NCBI GenBank assembly: GCA_050290785.1
Contig: JBNKIR010000019.1
Location: 1-60,149, forward strand
DNA length: 60,149 nucleotides
DNA from: JAAGZL01 sp050290785
Lineage (GTDB): Bacteria > Pseudomonadota > Gammaproteobacteria > Chromatiales > Chromatiaceae
Direction: 5' to 3'
The notes below the pieces were generated by a model. The model made no database searches. It was given only the letters and a program-made list of their open reading frames with translations, and was not told the DNA's origin. Made by a program: the position numbers and the translations under genes. Below are positions 36,297 to 45,890 of this stretch, in pieces (position 1 is the first letter of the stretch; the number at the start of each line of letters is the position of its first letter).

Positions 36297-37592
36297 TCAG
36301 GCGTCGAACGGATTGCGCAGTATAAGCGTTTCTGAGCGATCCGGACCTGTGGAGATCACGTCGACGGGTACGCCGGTCAGTTCCTCCACCTTCTTGAGAT
36401 ACTCCTGAGCGGCAACCGGCAGCTCAGCATAGCCCTTGATGCCGACAGTTGACTCACTCCAACCAGGCATCTCTATATACACCGGCTCGCACTGTGAGAT
36501 AAGGTCGGCACCCACAGGCGGGACCTCAATCTTCTGGCCATTTAGCATGTAACCGACACAGACCTTGATCTTCTCCAGACCGTCCAGCACATCCAGTTTG
36601 GTGATGCAGATACCGGTTACGCTGTTGATCTCCAGCGAACGCTTCAGGGAGACGATATCCAGCCAGCCGCAACGACGCTGACGCCCGGTGGTGGAACCGA
36701 ATTCGTGGCCTCTGGTACCAAGATGATCACCTACCTCATCAAAGAGTTCCGTAGGAAATGGTCCGGCACCGACCCGAGTGGTGTATGCCTTCACTATACC
36801 CAGGATGTAGTCCAGACTGCGTGGCCCCATACCGCTGCCGCTGGCCGCTCCGCCTGCGGTGGTGGTTGACGAGGTCACATAGGGATAGGTGCCGTGGTCG
36901 ATATCCAGCAAGGCGCCCTGAGCGCCCTCAAACATGATGTTGTCACCAGCCGCGCTCATCTTGTGCAGAGTACCGGTTACATCCTCCAGCATGGGCAGGA
37001 TACGCTCGGCCTGGGCCAGGGTCTGATCCAGTACCTGCTGATAATCCACAGGGGCGGCCTTGAAATAGTGCTCCAGGGCGAAGTTGTGGTACTCCATCAC
37101 CTCCTGCAACCTTCCCTTAAAGTGTTCCACATCCTGCAACTCACCCAGACGAATGCCACGGCGTGATACCTTATCCTCGTAGGCCGGGCCGATGCCGCGT
37201 CCGGTGGTGCCGATCGCCTTGTTGCCACGGGCTGCCTCCCTGGCCTGATCCAGGGCTATATGGTATGGCAGAATCAATGGGCAGGATTCACTGATACCCA
37301 GGCGTGATGCCACAGGCACACCCCTCTTTTCCAGCTCATCCACCTCAGCCAACAGCGCCTCGGGTGACAACACCACCCCGTTACCGATGAGGCAGCGCAC
37401 GCCTTCGCGCAGGATTCCGGAGGGAATCAGGTGCAGAATGGTCTTTTCGCCATCTATTACCAGCGTGTGTCCGGCGTTGTGACCGCCCTGAAAACGGACA
37501 ACGGCCTTGGCCCTGTCCGTAAGAAGATCGACAATCTTACCCTTGCCCTCGTCACCCCACTGGGTGCCGATAACTACGACGTTTCTACCCAT
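36297..37592 (-). CDS. purA: Adenylosuccinate synthetase
   Basis: A 431-residue enzyme that joins aspartate to IMP using GTP, the first step from IMP to AMP. The sequence has the GTP-binding WGDEGKGK near residue 13, FQGGHNAGHT, TTGRGIGPAYEDK, and the family signature in the middle (QGALLDIDHGTYP). The length matches bacterial PurA. It follows hisZ, as in other gammaproteobacteria, with a 49-base gap after the upstream-coded hisZ end. Confidence 0.97.
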   Translation of the reverse strand: MGRNVVVIGTQWGDEGKGKIVDLLTDRAKAVVRFQGGHNAGHTLVIDGEKTILHLIPSGILREGVRCLIGNGVVLSPEALLAEVDELEKRGVPVASRLGISESCPLILPYHIALDQAREAARGNKAIGTTGRGIGPAYEDKVSRRGIRLGELQDVEHFKGRLQEVMEYHNFALEHYFKAAPVDYQQVLDQTLAQAERILPMLEDVTGTLHKMSAAGDNIMFEGAQGALLDIDHGTYPYVTSSTTTAGGAASGSGMGPRSLDYILGIVKAYTTRVGAGPFPTELFDEVGDHLGTRGHEFGSTTGRQRRCGWLDIVSLKRSLEINSVTGICITKLDVLDGLEKIKVCVGYMLNGQKIEVPPVGADLISQCEPVYIEMPGWSESTVGIKGYAELPVAAQEYLKKVEELTGVPVDVISTGPDRSETLILRNPFDA

Positions 37593-37641
37593 TATTTGAA
37601 TCTCTAAATGTGAAAATCTTTTATGATTGTTTATGGCCTGC

Positions 37642-38820
37642 TTAAGCGGCCGCTACTGTCCATTTGCCATCATGACAGGTCAGTACCCCCTTGCAACCCA
37701 TCTCTGCTGCAGAGCCGGTCTGACCCGGCAATCCCATAACGACCCTGTTTCCTTCCTGCCGCAGCTGTTCAACCGCCCTAAGCTGGTCCGGATCATCAGT
37801 CCAGGGAGCAAATATAACATCATTGGCGGCCTGCTCCACATCTTTATTCAGTCGCATCAACAACTTCAGATCGGAGCTAAAACCACAGGCCGGACGGGCC
37901 CGCCCAAACGCCTCACCGATGTTGTCGTACCGGCCCCCACGTGCAACCTCCTGACCGAGACCGGGAACGAAGGCGGCAAAGACCACCCCGGTATGATAGT
38001 GATAGCCGCGCAATTCCGCCAGATCAAAGTGCAGGGATAACTCCGGTATACGCCTGCTTACCAACTCCGCCAGGTGTGTCAGGTCATTCAGGGCGTGTTT
38101 TACGTCCTGATTTGCACCGCCAAATACCGTCTTGGCCCTATCCAGGGCATCATCACCACACAGCTCCGGCAGGGCCAGGAGCATAGCCGCCTCCTGAGAT
38201 CCGATATCGAATCTACCGATAAGCTCCTTTATCTCCGGGATAGACTTGCGCTGCAGGGCATCGAACAGCTCCATCTCGCTCTGCTCGTTGAGTCCGGCCT
38301 GTTGTACCAGGCCCCTGAATATGCCCACGTGGCCCAGATCGATGTAGATATCCTGCATACCAGAGAGTTTCAGGGTCTCCATCATCAGGCATATGATCTC
38401 AAGATCGCTCTCCACACCTGAGTGCCCATACAGCTCCGCCCCCACCTGCAGCGGGGCGCGGGAACCGGCAAAACCGTCGCTCCTGGTATGTAATACGGTG
38501 CCTGCGTAACAGAGGCGTGTGGGGGCATCATCCCGCAACTGATGGGCATCTATACGTGCGGCCTGGGTGGTTATATCCGCCCGGATACCCAGGGTACGCC
38601 CGGTCACCTGATCCATAACCTTGAATGTCTTCAGATCCAGATCAACCCCCGCATTGATTTGCAGAGATTCCAGATACTCGATAAATGGTGGAAACACCAA
38701 CTGATATCCCCAACTGGCATAGAGATCCAACAGATCCCGTCTCAATCTCTCCACCACTGCGGCCTGGGGCGGCAGTACTTCGTCTATACCCTCAGGTAAT
38801 AACCAGTTTTCTCTTTGCAT
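37642..38820 (-). CDS. hisZ: ATP phosphoribosyltransferase regulatory subunit
   Basis: A 392-residue catalytically silent relative of histidyl-tRNA synthetase that pairs with short-form HisG in the first step of histidine synthesis. The N-terminus (MQRENWLLPEGIDEVLPP), FPPFIEYLESL and the class II synthetase core ending GGRYDNIGEAFGRARPACGFS identify it. I start at the ATG at 38820, matching the conserved family N-terminus; a longer frame would overlap yjeT. Its presence implies a short HisG elsewhere. It lies between yjeT and purA, the usual order. Confidence 0.94.
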   Translation of the reverse strand: MQRENWLLPEGIDEVLPPQAAVVERLRRDLLDLYASWGYQLVFPPFIEYLESLQINAGVDLDLKTFKVMDQVTGRTLGIRADITTQAARIDAHQLRDDAPTRLCYAGTVLHTRSDGFAGSRAPLQVGAELYGHSGVESDLEIICLMMETLKLSGMQDIYIDLGHVGIFRGLVQQAGLNEQSEMELFDALQRKSIPEIKELIGRFDIGSQEAAMLLALPELCGDDALDRAKTVFGGANQDVKHALNDLTHLAELVSRRIPELSLHFDLAELRGYHYHTGVVFAAFVPGLGQEVARGGRYDNIGEAFGRARPACGFSSDLKLLMRLNKDVEQAANDVIFAPWTDDPDQLRAVEQLRQEGNRVVMGLPGQTGSAAEMGCKGVLTCHDGKWTVAAA

Positions 38821-38842
38821 AGTATGAACCCATCTAAGGTCA

Positions 38843-39028
38843 TTAATGTACCAGGTAAAGCATGATGACTCCCAACACCATGCTGACCAATCCGCTGATG
38901 CGTAGGGATCTATCGTCCATCGCACTCATGGTATGCATTATATTGCGCATAGCGCCCGGGCTGAGGAAGGGCAATATACCTTCGATAACCATTACCAATG
39001 CCAAGGCCGCCAGCAGATCATGCCACAT
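38843..39028 (-). CDS. yjeT: DUF2065 family membrane protein YjeT
   Basis: A 61-residue inner-membrane protein with two hydrophobic segments and the DUF2065 pattern (ALALVMVIEGILPFLSPGAMR ... RISGLVSMVLGV). It sits between hflC and hisZ-purA as in many gammaproteobacteria. AGGAGG lies just before the ATG. Function unknown. A terminator and an unusual repeat separate it from hflC, so it probably has its own promoter. Confidence 0.9.
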   Translation of the reverse strand: MWHDLLAALALVMVIEGILPFLSPGAMRNIMHTMSAMDDRSLRISGLVSMVLGVIMLYLVH

Positions 39029-39057
39029 TATGCCTCCTATTTACCTCATGGCTAAAT

Positions 39058-39124
39058 ACAGGAGCAATTTTCCACGATCGCAATGGACGGCGTGAATGTG
39101 GAAAATGCAGGAGCAATTTTCCAC
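39058..39124. repeat. Direct and inverted repeat cluster upstream of yjeT
   Basis: The 17-mer CAGGAGCAATTTTCCAC occurs perfectly at 39059-39075 and 39108-39124, 49 bases apart. Its reverse core GTGGAAAAT also occurs at 39098, making a 9-bp stem with the second copy. The cluster lies between the hflC terminator and the yjeT start, about where yjeT-hisZ-purA promoter or operator elements would lie. Confidence 0.7.
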
Positions 39125-39125
39125 C

Positions 39126-39155
39126 AAAAAAATGCCGGGCGTCTACCGCCCGGCA
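39126..39155 (-). terminator. Rho-independent terminator of hflKC
   Basis: On the minus strand a perfect 9-bp stem TGCCGGGCG / CGCCCGGCA with a five-base loop is followed by seven T's. It begins about 29 bases past the hflC stop. Confidence 0.92.
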
Positions 39156-39183
39156 ATTATTTTCATGGCCCTTATTGGCAACC

Positions 39184-40059
39184 CTATTGTTCAGTGCCCT
39201 TTTTGTTGAAATATTTGAAGAACTCGGAATCCGGCTTCAGGACCATCATATTTCCGCTGTCGGCAAATATCGAACGATAGGCCGCCAGACTCCGGTAAAA
39301 GGCATAGAACTCGCTGTTGCTATTATAGGCCTTGGCATATATGGCAGCCGCCTTGGCATCACCCTCACCGCGCAGCTTCTCTGCATCCCGGAAGGCGTTG
39401 GCCAGTATTACGGTGCGTTGGCGATCGGCATCGGCGGTGATCCTTTCCGCCGCCTCGTCACCCTGGGCACGCCAATCGCGGGCAACGCGCTCACGTTCCG
39501 CACGCATACGTTCATACACCGATCCGCTGACCTCTGATGGCAAATCGATACGTTTGATGCGTACATCTATAACCTCAACACCAAGCTCACTGGCCTTCTC
39601 ATCCGCCTCTTTAGTCAACAGGGCCATGATCTCGGCACGCTCACCCGATACCACCTCTGCGATAGTGCGCTTACCGAACTCATCGCGCAGGCTGGTATTG
39701 ATTCTTTCAGCTAGCAGGGATGAGGTACGTAAAGAGCTGCCACCGGTTGAGCGGTAGTACTGCCCAACGTTGGCGATACGCCACTTGACGAAGGAGTCCA
39801 CTATCACATCCTTCTTCTCTCCGGTCAAAAAGCGCTGCGGATTGGCGTCCAGTGTCTGAATACGCCCATCAAACACCTTGACGTTGTTTATGAATGGGAT
39901 CATCCAATGCAGCCCAGGCTTATAATCGGCATCGACAATCTCACCCAATCGCAACCTGATGGCCAGCTCCCACTGCTTCACGTTAAAGGCAGAAAGCGAT
40001 ACAACGATCACGACCAGACCTGCAACGATCAAGGATCCAAGTGATTTAGATGACATCAA
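39184..40059 (-). CDS. hflC: FtsH protease modulator HflC
   Basis: A 291-residue SPFH/prohibitin-family protein with one N-terminal membrane helix (8-25). It has the family blocks LHWMIPFINNV, SFVKWRI and ERINTSLRDEFGKRTIAEV, and the charged helix with ERVARDWRAQGDEAAERI. With HflK it forms the large periplasm-facing cage around FtsH and tunes its proteolysis. Its ATG overlaps the hflK stop by four bases. A strong terminator follows, so hflKC ends a transcript. Confidence 0.95.
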   Translation of the reverse strand: MMSSKSLGSLIVAGLVVIVVSLSAFNVKQWELAIRLRLGEIVDADYKPGLHWMIPFINNVKVFDGRIQTLDANPQRFLTGEKKDVIVDSFVKWRIANVGQYYRSTGGSSLRTSSLLAERINTSLRDEFGKRTIAEVVSGERAEIMALLTKEADEKASELGVEVIDVRIKRIDLPSEVSGSVYERMRAERERVARDWRAQGDEAAERITADADRQRTVILANAFRDAEKLRGEGDAKAAAIYAKAYNSNSEFYAFYRSLAAYRSIFADSGNMMVLKPDSEFFKYFNKKGTEQ

Positions 40060-41204
40060 CGTACCCTCCTGCCACGAACTACATCACGTTCAGGCGTCTC
40101 TTCTCTTTTACTGCTTCCATCTGAATTTGCGGCTGGAGCACTTACTCCAGGGAGCCTGACTCCGCTGGGCTGGATCAGCTTATCCAAAGGTAGATACATA
40201 AGGCTGTTTCCACCTTTATCTGTATCCAGCATCACCTTGCTGGTCTTGGCCAGCACGTTCTCAATGGTATCCAGATAGAGCCTCTGGCGGGTCACTTCCG
40301 GCGCCTTCTCATATTCGGCCAGGATAGCCAGAAAACGACTGGCCTCACCCTCGGCCTCGGCAATCACCCTCTCTTTATAGGCATTAGCATCCGCCATTTT
40401 GCGGGCGGCATTACCACGGGCCACAGGGATTACGCCATTGTAGTAAGCCTGGGCCTTATTCTCTTTCTTCTCCTTGTCCTCACGTGCCTTGATGGCATCG
40501 TCGAAGGCGCTCTTCACCTGCTCAGGCGGCTTTGCATGCTGGATGTTGATGCCCACGATCTCGATACCGGTATGGTATGTATTGATCAGATCCTGTACAC
40601 CCTTCTTGATACGGTCAGCGATCGCTCCTCGACCCTCTGTAACTATAAAGTCCATGTTGCTCTTGCCGATGGTCTCACGTACTGCGGTTTCGGTGGCATC
40701 ACGCATGGTCTTGTCCGGATTTTGATCCTGGAACCAATAGTCTGCTGCGTCCTGAATCCGATACTGCACCGTCAGCTCAATATCTACAATATTCTCATCC
40801 CTGGTCAGCATCAGGGCCTGATGCCTGAAGGGTTTAACCTCATCCACATTGAATTTTTCTACGGTTTCGATGGGAAATGGCAGGTGCCAATGCGGGCCTG
40901 GATCGGTCACCTCCTGAAAGGCCCCGAAGCGCAGGATAACACCGCGCTCTGCCGGTTCGATGATGTAGACACCACTAGCCAGCCAAACCAGAAAGGCGAT
41001 GGCTACGATCATGCCAATGCCGACTGAACTTGGACCCTGTATACCACCGTCAGATCCAGAGCCAGCACCGGATCCCTTGCCGCCAAACAGCCCGCCCATC
41101 TTCTCCTGAAGTTTCTTTACCACTTCATCCAGATCAGGTGGGCCCTGATCCTTACCGTTTCCTCCCCAGGGATCTTTATCCCCACCGGGTTCGTTCCAGG
41201 CCAT
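40056..41204 (-). CDS. hflK: FtsH protease modulator HflK
   Basis: A 382-residue SPFH-family partner of HflC. The N-terminus is Gly/Asp-rich and cytoplasmic (MAWNEPGGDKDPWGG), a single membrane helix covers about 62-80, and the band-7 domain includes GVYIIEPAERGVILRFG and GPHWHLPFPIE. The long helix is rich in Ala, Glu and Lys (ADANAYKERVIAEAEGEASRF). The Arg-rich C-terminus (PERDVVRGRRVR) overlaps the hflC start. About 190 bases separate it from hflX, so hflKC may also have its own promoter. Confidence 0.95.
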   Translation of the reverse strand: MAWNEPGGDKDPWGGNGKDQGPPDLDEVVKKLQEKMGGLFGGKGSGAGSGSDGGIQGPSSVGIGMIVAIAFLVWLASGVYIIEPAERGVILRFGAFQEVTDPGPHWHLPFPIETVEKFNVDEVKPFRHQALMLTRDENIVDIELTVQYRIQDAADYWFQDQNPDKTMRDATETAVRETIGKSNMDFIVTEGRGAIADRIKKGVQDLINTYHTGIEIVGINIQHAKPPEQVKSAFDDAIKAREDKEKKENKAQAYYNGVIPVARGNAARKMADANAYKERVIAEAEGEASRFLAILAEYEKAPEVTRQRLYLDTIENVLAKTSKVMLDTDKGGNSLMYLPLDKLIQPSGVRLPGVSAPAANSDGSSKREETPERDVVRGRRVR

Positions 41205-41392
41205 TTACTACTCCTGTGATTATTCAGTTATGCGGTTTGTCCGCGAAATGGATTAATTCTAGCTTGCATACTTAATAAAATGAACCATACAACGATGGTT
41301 TATCTAACCGCCACGCCTCAAATCGGCTGATTTCGCATATAACCACTATATGGTGCGGATTTAGACGATTTCAACTTCAATCGCTCCCCTTA

Positions 41393-42676
41393 TTACGCGA
41401 TTAATCTGCTCTCCAGATCGCGCTCTCTGCTGATCAGGCGTTCATATTCACGCCTGGGCAGTTCTATCTCAATCCTCCATCCTCCATGCTCCAGCACATC
41501 CTCTGACAGCACATTCGCCACCTGATAGAGACGGGAGCGCAGGCGTCCATCTTCCGGCCTGAGATGAATGGTGTGACGGACATGTCCCTGATGAAAGAAC
41601 TCAGCCACGGCCTCTCTCAGGAGTTCTATTCCTGATCCATCCCTGGCCGAGATCCAGACCCGTTGTACCAGTCCATCATCGCCACGCTCCACCCGTGGAG
41701 CCTCTCCATCCAGCAGATCCACCTTGTTATAGACCTCGATCTGGGGGATTTCGCTGGCACCTATCTGGTCCAGCACAGAATTCACCTCAGCGACACAGAC
41801 TGACCTTTGTGGACTGGCACAGTCAATGACATGTAGCAACAGCCCGGCCAGTACCGTTTCCTGCAGGGTAGATCTGAATGCCGCCACCAACTCATGGGGC
41901 AGATGGGATATAAAACCTACCGTATCCGCCAACACCACCGCCCCTTCACCCGGCAGCTCTACCCGTCTCAGGGTCGGATCCAGGGTGGCGAATAACTGAT
42001 CAGCGGCATATACACCTGAATCTGTCAGTAGATTGAACAGCGTTGATTTACCGGCATTGGTATATCCCACCAGTGATACCGTGGGCACCTCGGCCTTGTT
42101 TCTGGATCTGCGCCCCTGATCGCGTTGACCGTCCACCTTTTCCAGGCGTTTTCTGATCTGGGCGATGCGATTGTTCAGCAACCTGCGGTCTGTCTCAAGC
42201 TGGGTCTCACCAGGTCCTCTCAATCCGATACCGCCCTTCTGTCTCTCCAGATGGGTCCAACCACGGATCAGGCGGGTGGATAGATGCCGCAACTGTGCCA
42301 GCTCCACCTGTAGCTTACCCTCGAACGATCGCGCCCTCTGGGCGAATATATCCAGAATCAGGCCGGTCCGATCCACCACGCGACACTTAAACTCACGTTC
42401 CAGATTGCGTTCCTGGCTGGGGGATAGCTCATGATTGAAGATGACCACCTCCGCATCTGTTGCGGCGATGGTATCGGCGATCTCTTCCACCTTGCCGCGA
42501 CCGATAAAAAAACGCGGATCGGGCGATGCCCTACTCCCGAGCACGGTAGCCAAGGGCTCCACGCCGGCAGAGACCACTAGATCTGTGAATTCGTTAAGCT
42601 GTTCCGGATCTGAGCGCGCCCCTACATCCTGATGGACCAGGATGGCGCGCTCGCCGGTATCGGGGCGTTCAAACAT
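41393..42676 (-). CDS. hflX: Ribosome-associated GTPase HflX
   Basis: A 427-residue GTPase that splits stalled 70S ribosomes under stress. The N-terminal domain (FNHELSPSQERNLE, then QLRHLSTRLIRGW) precedes a glycine-rich linker (GIGLRGPGETQLETDRR). The G domain has GYTNAGKST (G1), DTVGFI (G3) and NKVD (G4). It is in the usual miaA-hfq-hflX order, with 77 bases between it and hfq. Confidence 0.96.
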   Translation of the reverse strand: MFERPDTGERAILVHQDVGARSDPEQLNEFTDLVVSAGVEPLATVLGSRASPDPRFFIGRGKVEEIADTIAATDAEVVIFNHELSPSQERNLEREFKCRVVDRTGLILDIFAQRARSFEGKLQVELAQLRHLSTRLIRGWTHLERQKGGIGLRGPGETQLETDRRLLNNRIAQIRKRLEKVDGQRDQGRRSRNKAEVPTVSLVGYTNAGKSTLFNLLTDSGVYAADQLFATLDPTLRRVELPGEGAVVLADTVGFISHLPHELVAAFRSTLQETVLAGLLLHVIDCASPQRSVCVAEVNSVLDQIGASEIPQIEVYNKVDLLDGEAPRVERGDDGLVQRVWISARDGSGIELLREAVAEFFHQGHVRHTIHLRPEDGRLRSRLYQVANVLSEDVLEHGGWRIEIELPRREYERLISRERDLESRLIA

Positions 42677-42753
42677 ATAGCAGTTTTAGTGACCCCTGGA
42701 CAACGGCTTGTAGTAGGTTTGAGGATACCGCATTGCGGCACCTAATCTTCTTG

Positions 42754-43005
42754 CTAGTAATTTCCGGGTTCCGGCTGATTTTCATGTCCAGTTGGAATTC
42801 GAATATTACGCGCTGGAACAATGGTGGAAATGGCATGTTTGTACACCATCTGATTTACACTGTTCTTGAGCAGCACGACAAACTGATCAAACGAATCTAT
42901 CTGTCCTTGCAGTTTTATTCCATTTACCAGAAATATCGAGACTGGCACCCGTTCTTTGCGCAGTGCGTTCAGAAAAGGGTCTTGTAAGCTTTGCCCTTTT
43001 GACAT
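42754..43005 (-). CDS. hfq: RNA chaperone Hfq
   Basis: An 83-residue Sm-like protein that pairs small RNAs with mRNAs. It has the proximal-face QDPFLNALRKERVPV, Sm1 around GIKLQGQIDSFDQF and the Sm2 motif YKHAISTIVP. The C-terminal tail is short, about 15 residues beyond the core. AGGAGAAACC precedes the ATG. It lies between miaA and hflX. Confidence 0.97.
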   Translation of the reverse strand: MSKGQSLQDPFLNALRKERVPVSIFLVNGIKLQGQIDSFDQFVVLLKNSVNQMVYKHAISTIVPARNIRIPTGHENQPEPGNY

Positions 43006-43131
43006 TGGTTTCTCCTTATTTATTATTTCTTCCGGCTCAAAACGATCCGGGATAATTACACTAGTGAATACACCAGAATTCCCTTACTGAAACACATAGT
43101 GTAGCACATGGGTGTAGATTTACTGTTAGAC

Positions 43132-44082
43132 CTAAGATATGGCCTTGGATATGGTTTTCAAGGCCTGTTCCAAAACATTTTTTCTCTCTTCATTCAACCA
43201 GTTGGTATCCTTCTCTGATCTCAGCCAGGTGAACTGTCTCTTGGCCAGTTGCCGAGTGGCGATTATGCCCCTCTCGATCATCTGGTCATACGAATATTCA
43301 CCCTGCAGATAGCGCAACATCTGTCTGTATCCTACTAAACGCATGGAGGGCATTTCGTGGTCCAGATCCCATTTTCTCAATAGGGTCCTGACCTCTTCCT
43401 CAAATCCGTTTTCCAACATATTTTGGAAACGCAGTTCTATCCTGGTATGCAGGACAGACCTGTCTACAGGTGCGCGTACCAGCTTTACGACACTATATGG
43501 GAGTTTTGGTTCACCGTCTCCCTTCTGTAATTCAGAAAGTGGGGTCCCGGTAATTTCGTACACCTCAAGAGCTCGCTGTATCCGTTGGGGGTCGTTCCGG
43601 CTGATCCTCTCCGCGGCCTGCGGGTCAACCATGCGCAGACGCTCATGCATGGCGGCCAGACCGATCTCCTTTATCTCTGCATCCAGACGCTCCCTAATAG
43701 CGGAGTCAGCCTCCGGCATATCAGACAGACCATACTCCAGCGCTCGAAAATAGAGCATGGTCCCGCCCACCAGCAGAGGGATACGTCCGCGTGCATGTAT
43801 CTCCCCTATCTCACGCAAGGCGTCCTGGCGAAATCTGGCTGCGGAATAGCTCTCAATGGGATCACAGATATCGATCAGACGATGCGGGGCCTGAGCCAAC
43901 TCCTCCGCAGACGGTTTGGCGGTACCTATATCCATACCCCTGTATATCAGGGCTGAATCCACGCTGATGATGTCGCAGGGCAGCTCCCGCACCAGATCTA
44001 TGGCAAGATCGGTCTTGCCTGATGCGGTAGGCCCCATTAGAAAGATGACTGCCTGGTCAGATTGCCTGGATTGATGTGCCAT
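43132..44082 (-). CDS. miaA: tRNA dimethylallyltransferase
   Basis: A 316-residue enzyme that adds a dimethylallyl group to A37 of tRNAs reading UNN codons. It has the P-loop GPTASGKTD, SVDSALIYRGMDIGTAKP, and the RNA-binding GYRQMLRYLQGEY and TRQLAKRQFTWLR. Length and position between mutL and hfq are typical. Confidence 0.96.
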   Translation of the reverse strand: MAHQSRQSDQAVIFLMGPTASGKTDLAIDLVRELPCDIISVDSALIYRGMDIGTAKPSAEELAQAPHRLIDICDPIESYSAARFRQDALREIGEIHARGRIPLLVGGTMLYFRALEYGLSDMPEADSAIRERLDAEIKEIGLAAMHERLRMVDPQAAERISRNDPQRIQRALEVYEITGTPLSELQKGDGEPKLPYSVVKLVRAPVDRSVLHTRIELRFQNMLENGFEEEVRTLLRKWDLDHEMPSMRLVGYRQMLRYLQGEYSYDQMIERGIIATRQLAKRQFTWLRSEKDTNWLNEERKNVLEQALKTISKAIS

Positions 44083-44102
44083 AGATTAAAGGTAGATGAA
44101 TA

Positions 44103-45890
44103 CTACTGGCCACGCATAAACAGACGATCCAGATCTTGCATACTCAACTGCACCCAGGTGGGACGTCCATGATTGCACTGTCCGCTACGCTCGGTCTGCT
44201 CCATATCCCGCAACAATGCATTCATCTCATCCAGGGTTAGTCTGCGATTGGCCCGGACAGAGCCGTGGCAGGCCATACCGGCCAATACCGCATTGATCTC
44301 CTGGCGGATACGCTCCGATACCCCATGCTCGATCATGTCTGACAGCAGGTCGCGCAACAGACGCTCCGGATCGGCGCCCTGAAGAATGGCCGGGATGGAA
44401 CGTATCACCAGCTTTTCTCTGTCGATACGATCAACATCCAGTCCCAACTCATTAAGCAACCCTTCCGCCTCCTGGGCAAGGTCTGCCTCTTTTTCAGAGA
44501 CATCGATGGTTACCGGCACCAACATCGGCTGAGAGATAATACCCCTCTCCTCAAATCCACGCTTAAAACGCTCATATACGATACGTTCATGGGCGGCGTG
44601 CATATCCACCAGCATCAGGCCGGTTGCATTCTGTGCCAGTACATAGATCCCATGCAATTGGGCCAGGGCAAACCCAAGCGGCGGCATGCCCTTTTCGTCC
44701 GCGGTGTCGGCTGCCTGCCCGTCCGTAGGAAATTGGGCCTGAAACGAGGCCTGATACCCGTTCCTGCTCTCAGAGACCTCCAGATTGAGCGGCCTGGATG
44801 CATAACCCTGACGTGCCTGAATATCCAGCCTAGTTGGAATAGATGACGCGTTAGGTGCTGCAGTCTCTCTATTTGCAACAGCATCCACCTGTCCGGAAAT
44901 GGTATCCGTCAGGGACCTCTGCACCGATCTGAAGATGAAATCGTGCACCTGACGGCTCTCACGAAAGCGCACCTCATATTTGGCAGGATGCACATTTACA
45001 TCCACCAGGGCAGGATTCAATTCCATATACAACAGATATGCCGGTTGCCGACCGTGATACAGTACATCCTGATAGGCTTGGCGGACCGCATGACTGACCA
45101 CCTTGTCCCGCACCATACGTCCGTTTACGTAGAAGTACTGCATATCTGACTGACTGCGATTAAAGGTGGGGCTGCCTATCCATCCGGAGAGGCGCATTCC
45201 GGCCGCATCTATCTGCATCAATATGGAATTTTCCAGGAAGGAGCTACCCAGGACCTGGCCAACCCGTGACCCCTTCTCCCCATCAGAGATTGCCGGCGCC
45301 AGGGATAGCACCTCTCTTTGATTGTGCCGCAGCACAAACCCGACATCGAAGCGACTCAGGGTCAGGCGCTTCAACAGGGAATCGATGTGACTGAATTCGG
45401 TACGTTCCGTCTTGAGAAACTTGCGTCTGGCCGGGGTGTTATAAAACAGATCGCGCACCTCAACCGTGGTGCCTACCGGGTGGGCTGCGGGCATTGCCTC
45501 AGATGGATCGTCTGAAGCGCTGATGGACCAGCCCGCTTCTGCCTCCTGCTGCCTTGAAGTCAGGGTAAGACGGGAAACTGACGCGATGCTTGGGAGCGCC
45601 TCTCCACGAAAACCGAGGCTGGACACCTGCTCCAGGTCCTGCAGGCTTGCGATCTTACTTGTGGCGTGACGACACAGAGACAGTGGCAGGTCGTCCTGAT
45701 AGATACCACTACCGTTATCCCTGACCCGTATTAGTTTGATCCCGCCCTGCTCGATATCGATCTCAATCCTGCTGGAGCCTGCATCCAGACTGTTCTCCAA
45801 CAACTCCTTAAGCACCGAGGCAGGACGCTCAACCACCTCGCCGGCGGCGATCTGATTTATCAATTGTGAAGGAAGAGCGTGTATTCTCAA
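44103..45890 (-). CDS. mutL: DNA mismatch repair protein MutL
   Basis: A 595-residue GHKL ATPase that links MutS recognition to strand removal. The N-terminal ATPase has ENSLDAG, RDNGSGI, and GFRGEALPSIASVS. The C-terminal dimer domain keeps DMHAAHERIVYE, ACHGSVRAN and CNHGRPTW. These resemble the endonuclease motifs (DQHAxxExxxxE, ACRxAV, CPHGRP) of MutL proteins in bacteria lacking MutH, with Met for Gln and Asn for Pro. It overlaps the amiB stop by four bases. A MutH-independent system is possible. Confidence 0.96.
   Translation of the reverse strand: MRIHALPSQLINQIAAGEVVERPASVLKELLENSLDAGSSRIEIDIEQGGIKLIRVRDNGSGIYQDDLPLSLCRHATSKIASLQDLEQVSSLGFRGEALPSIASVSRLTLTSRQQEAEAGWSISASDDPSEAMPAAHPVGTTVEVRDLFYNTPARRKFLKTERTEFSHIDSLLKRLTLSRFDVGFVLRHNQREVLSLAPAISDGEKGSRVGQVLGSSFLENSILMQIDAAGMRLSGWIGSPTFNRSQSDMQYFYVNGRMVRDKVVSHAVRQAYQDVLYHGRQPAYLLYMELNPALVDVNVHPAKYEVRFRESRQVHDFIFRSVQRSLTDTISGQVDAVANRETAAPNASSIPTRLDIQARQGYASRPLNLEVSESRNGYQASFQAQFPTDGQAADTADEKGMPPLGFALAQLHGIYVLAQNATGLMLVDMHAAHERIVYERFKRGFEERGIISQPMLVPVTIDVSEKEADLAQEAEGLLNELGLDVDRIDREKLVIRSIPAILQGADPERLLRDLLSDMIEHGVSERIRQEINAVLAGMACHGSVRANRRLTLDEMNALLRDMEQTERSGQCNHGRPTWVQLSMQDLDRLFMRGQ

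Noticed and set aside
39058..39124. A CRISPR-like repeat pair near yjeT
   Set aside because: There are only two direct copies, the repeat is 17 bases and the third copy is inverted; no cas genes are near.
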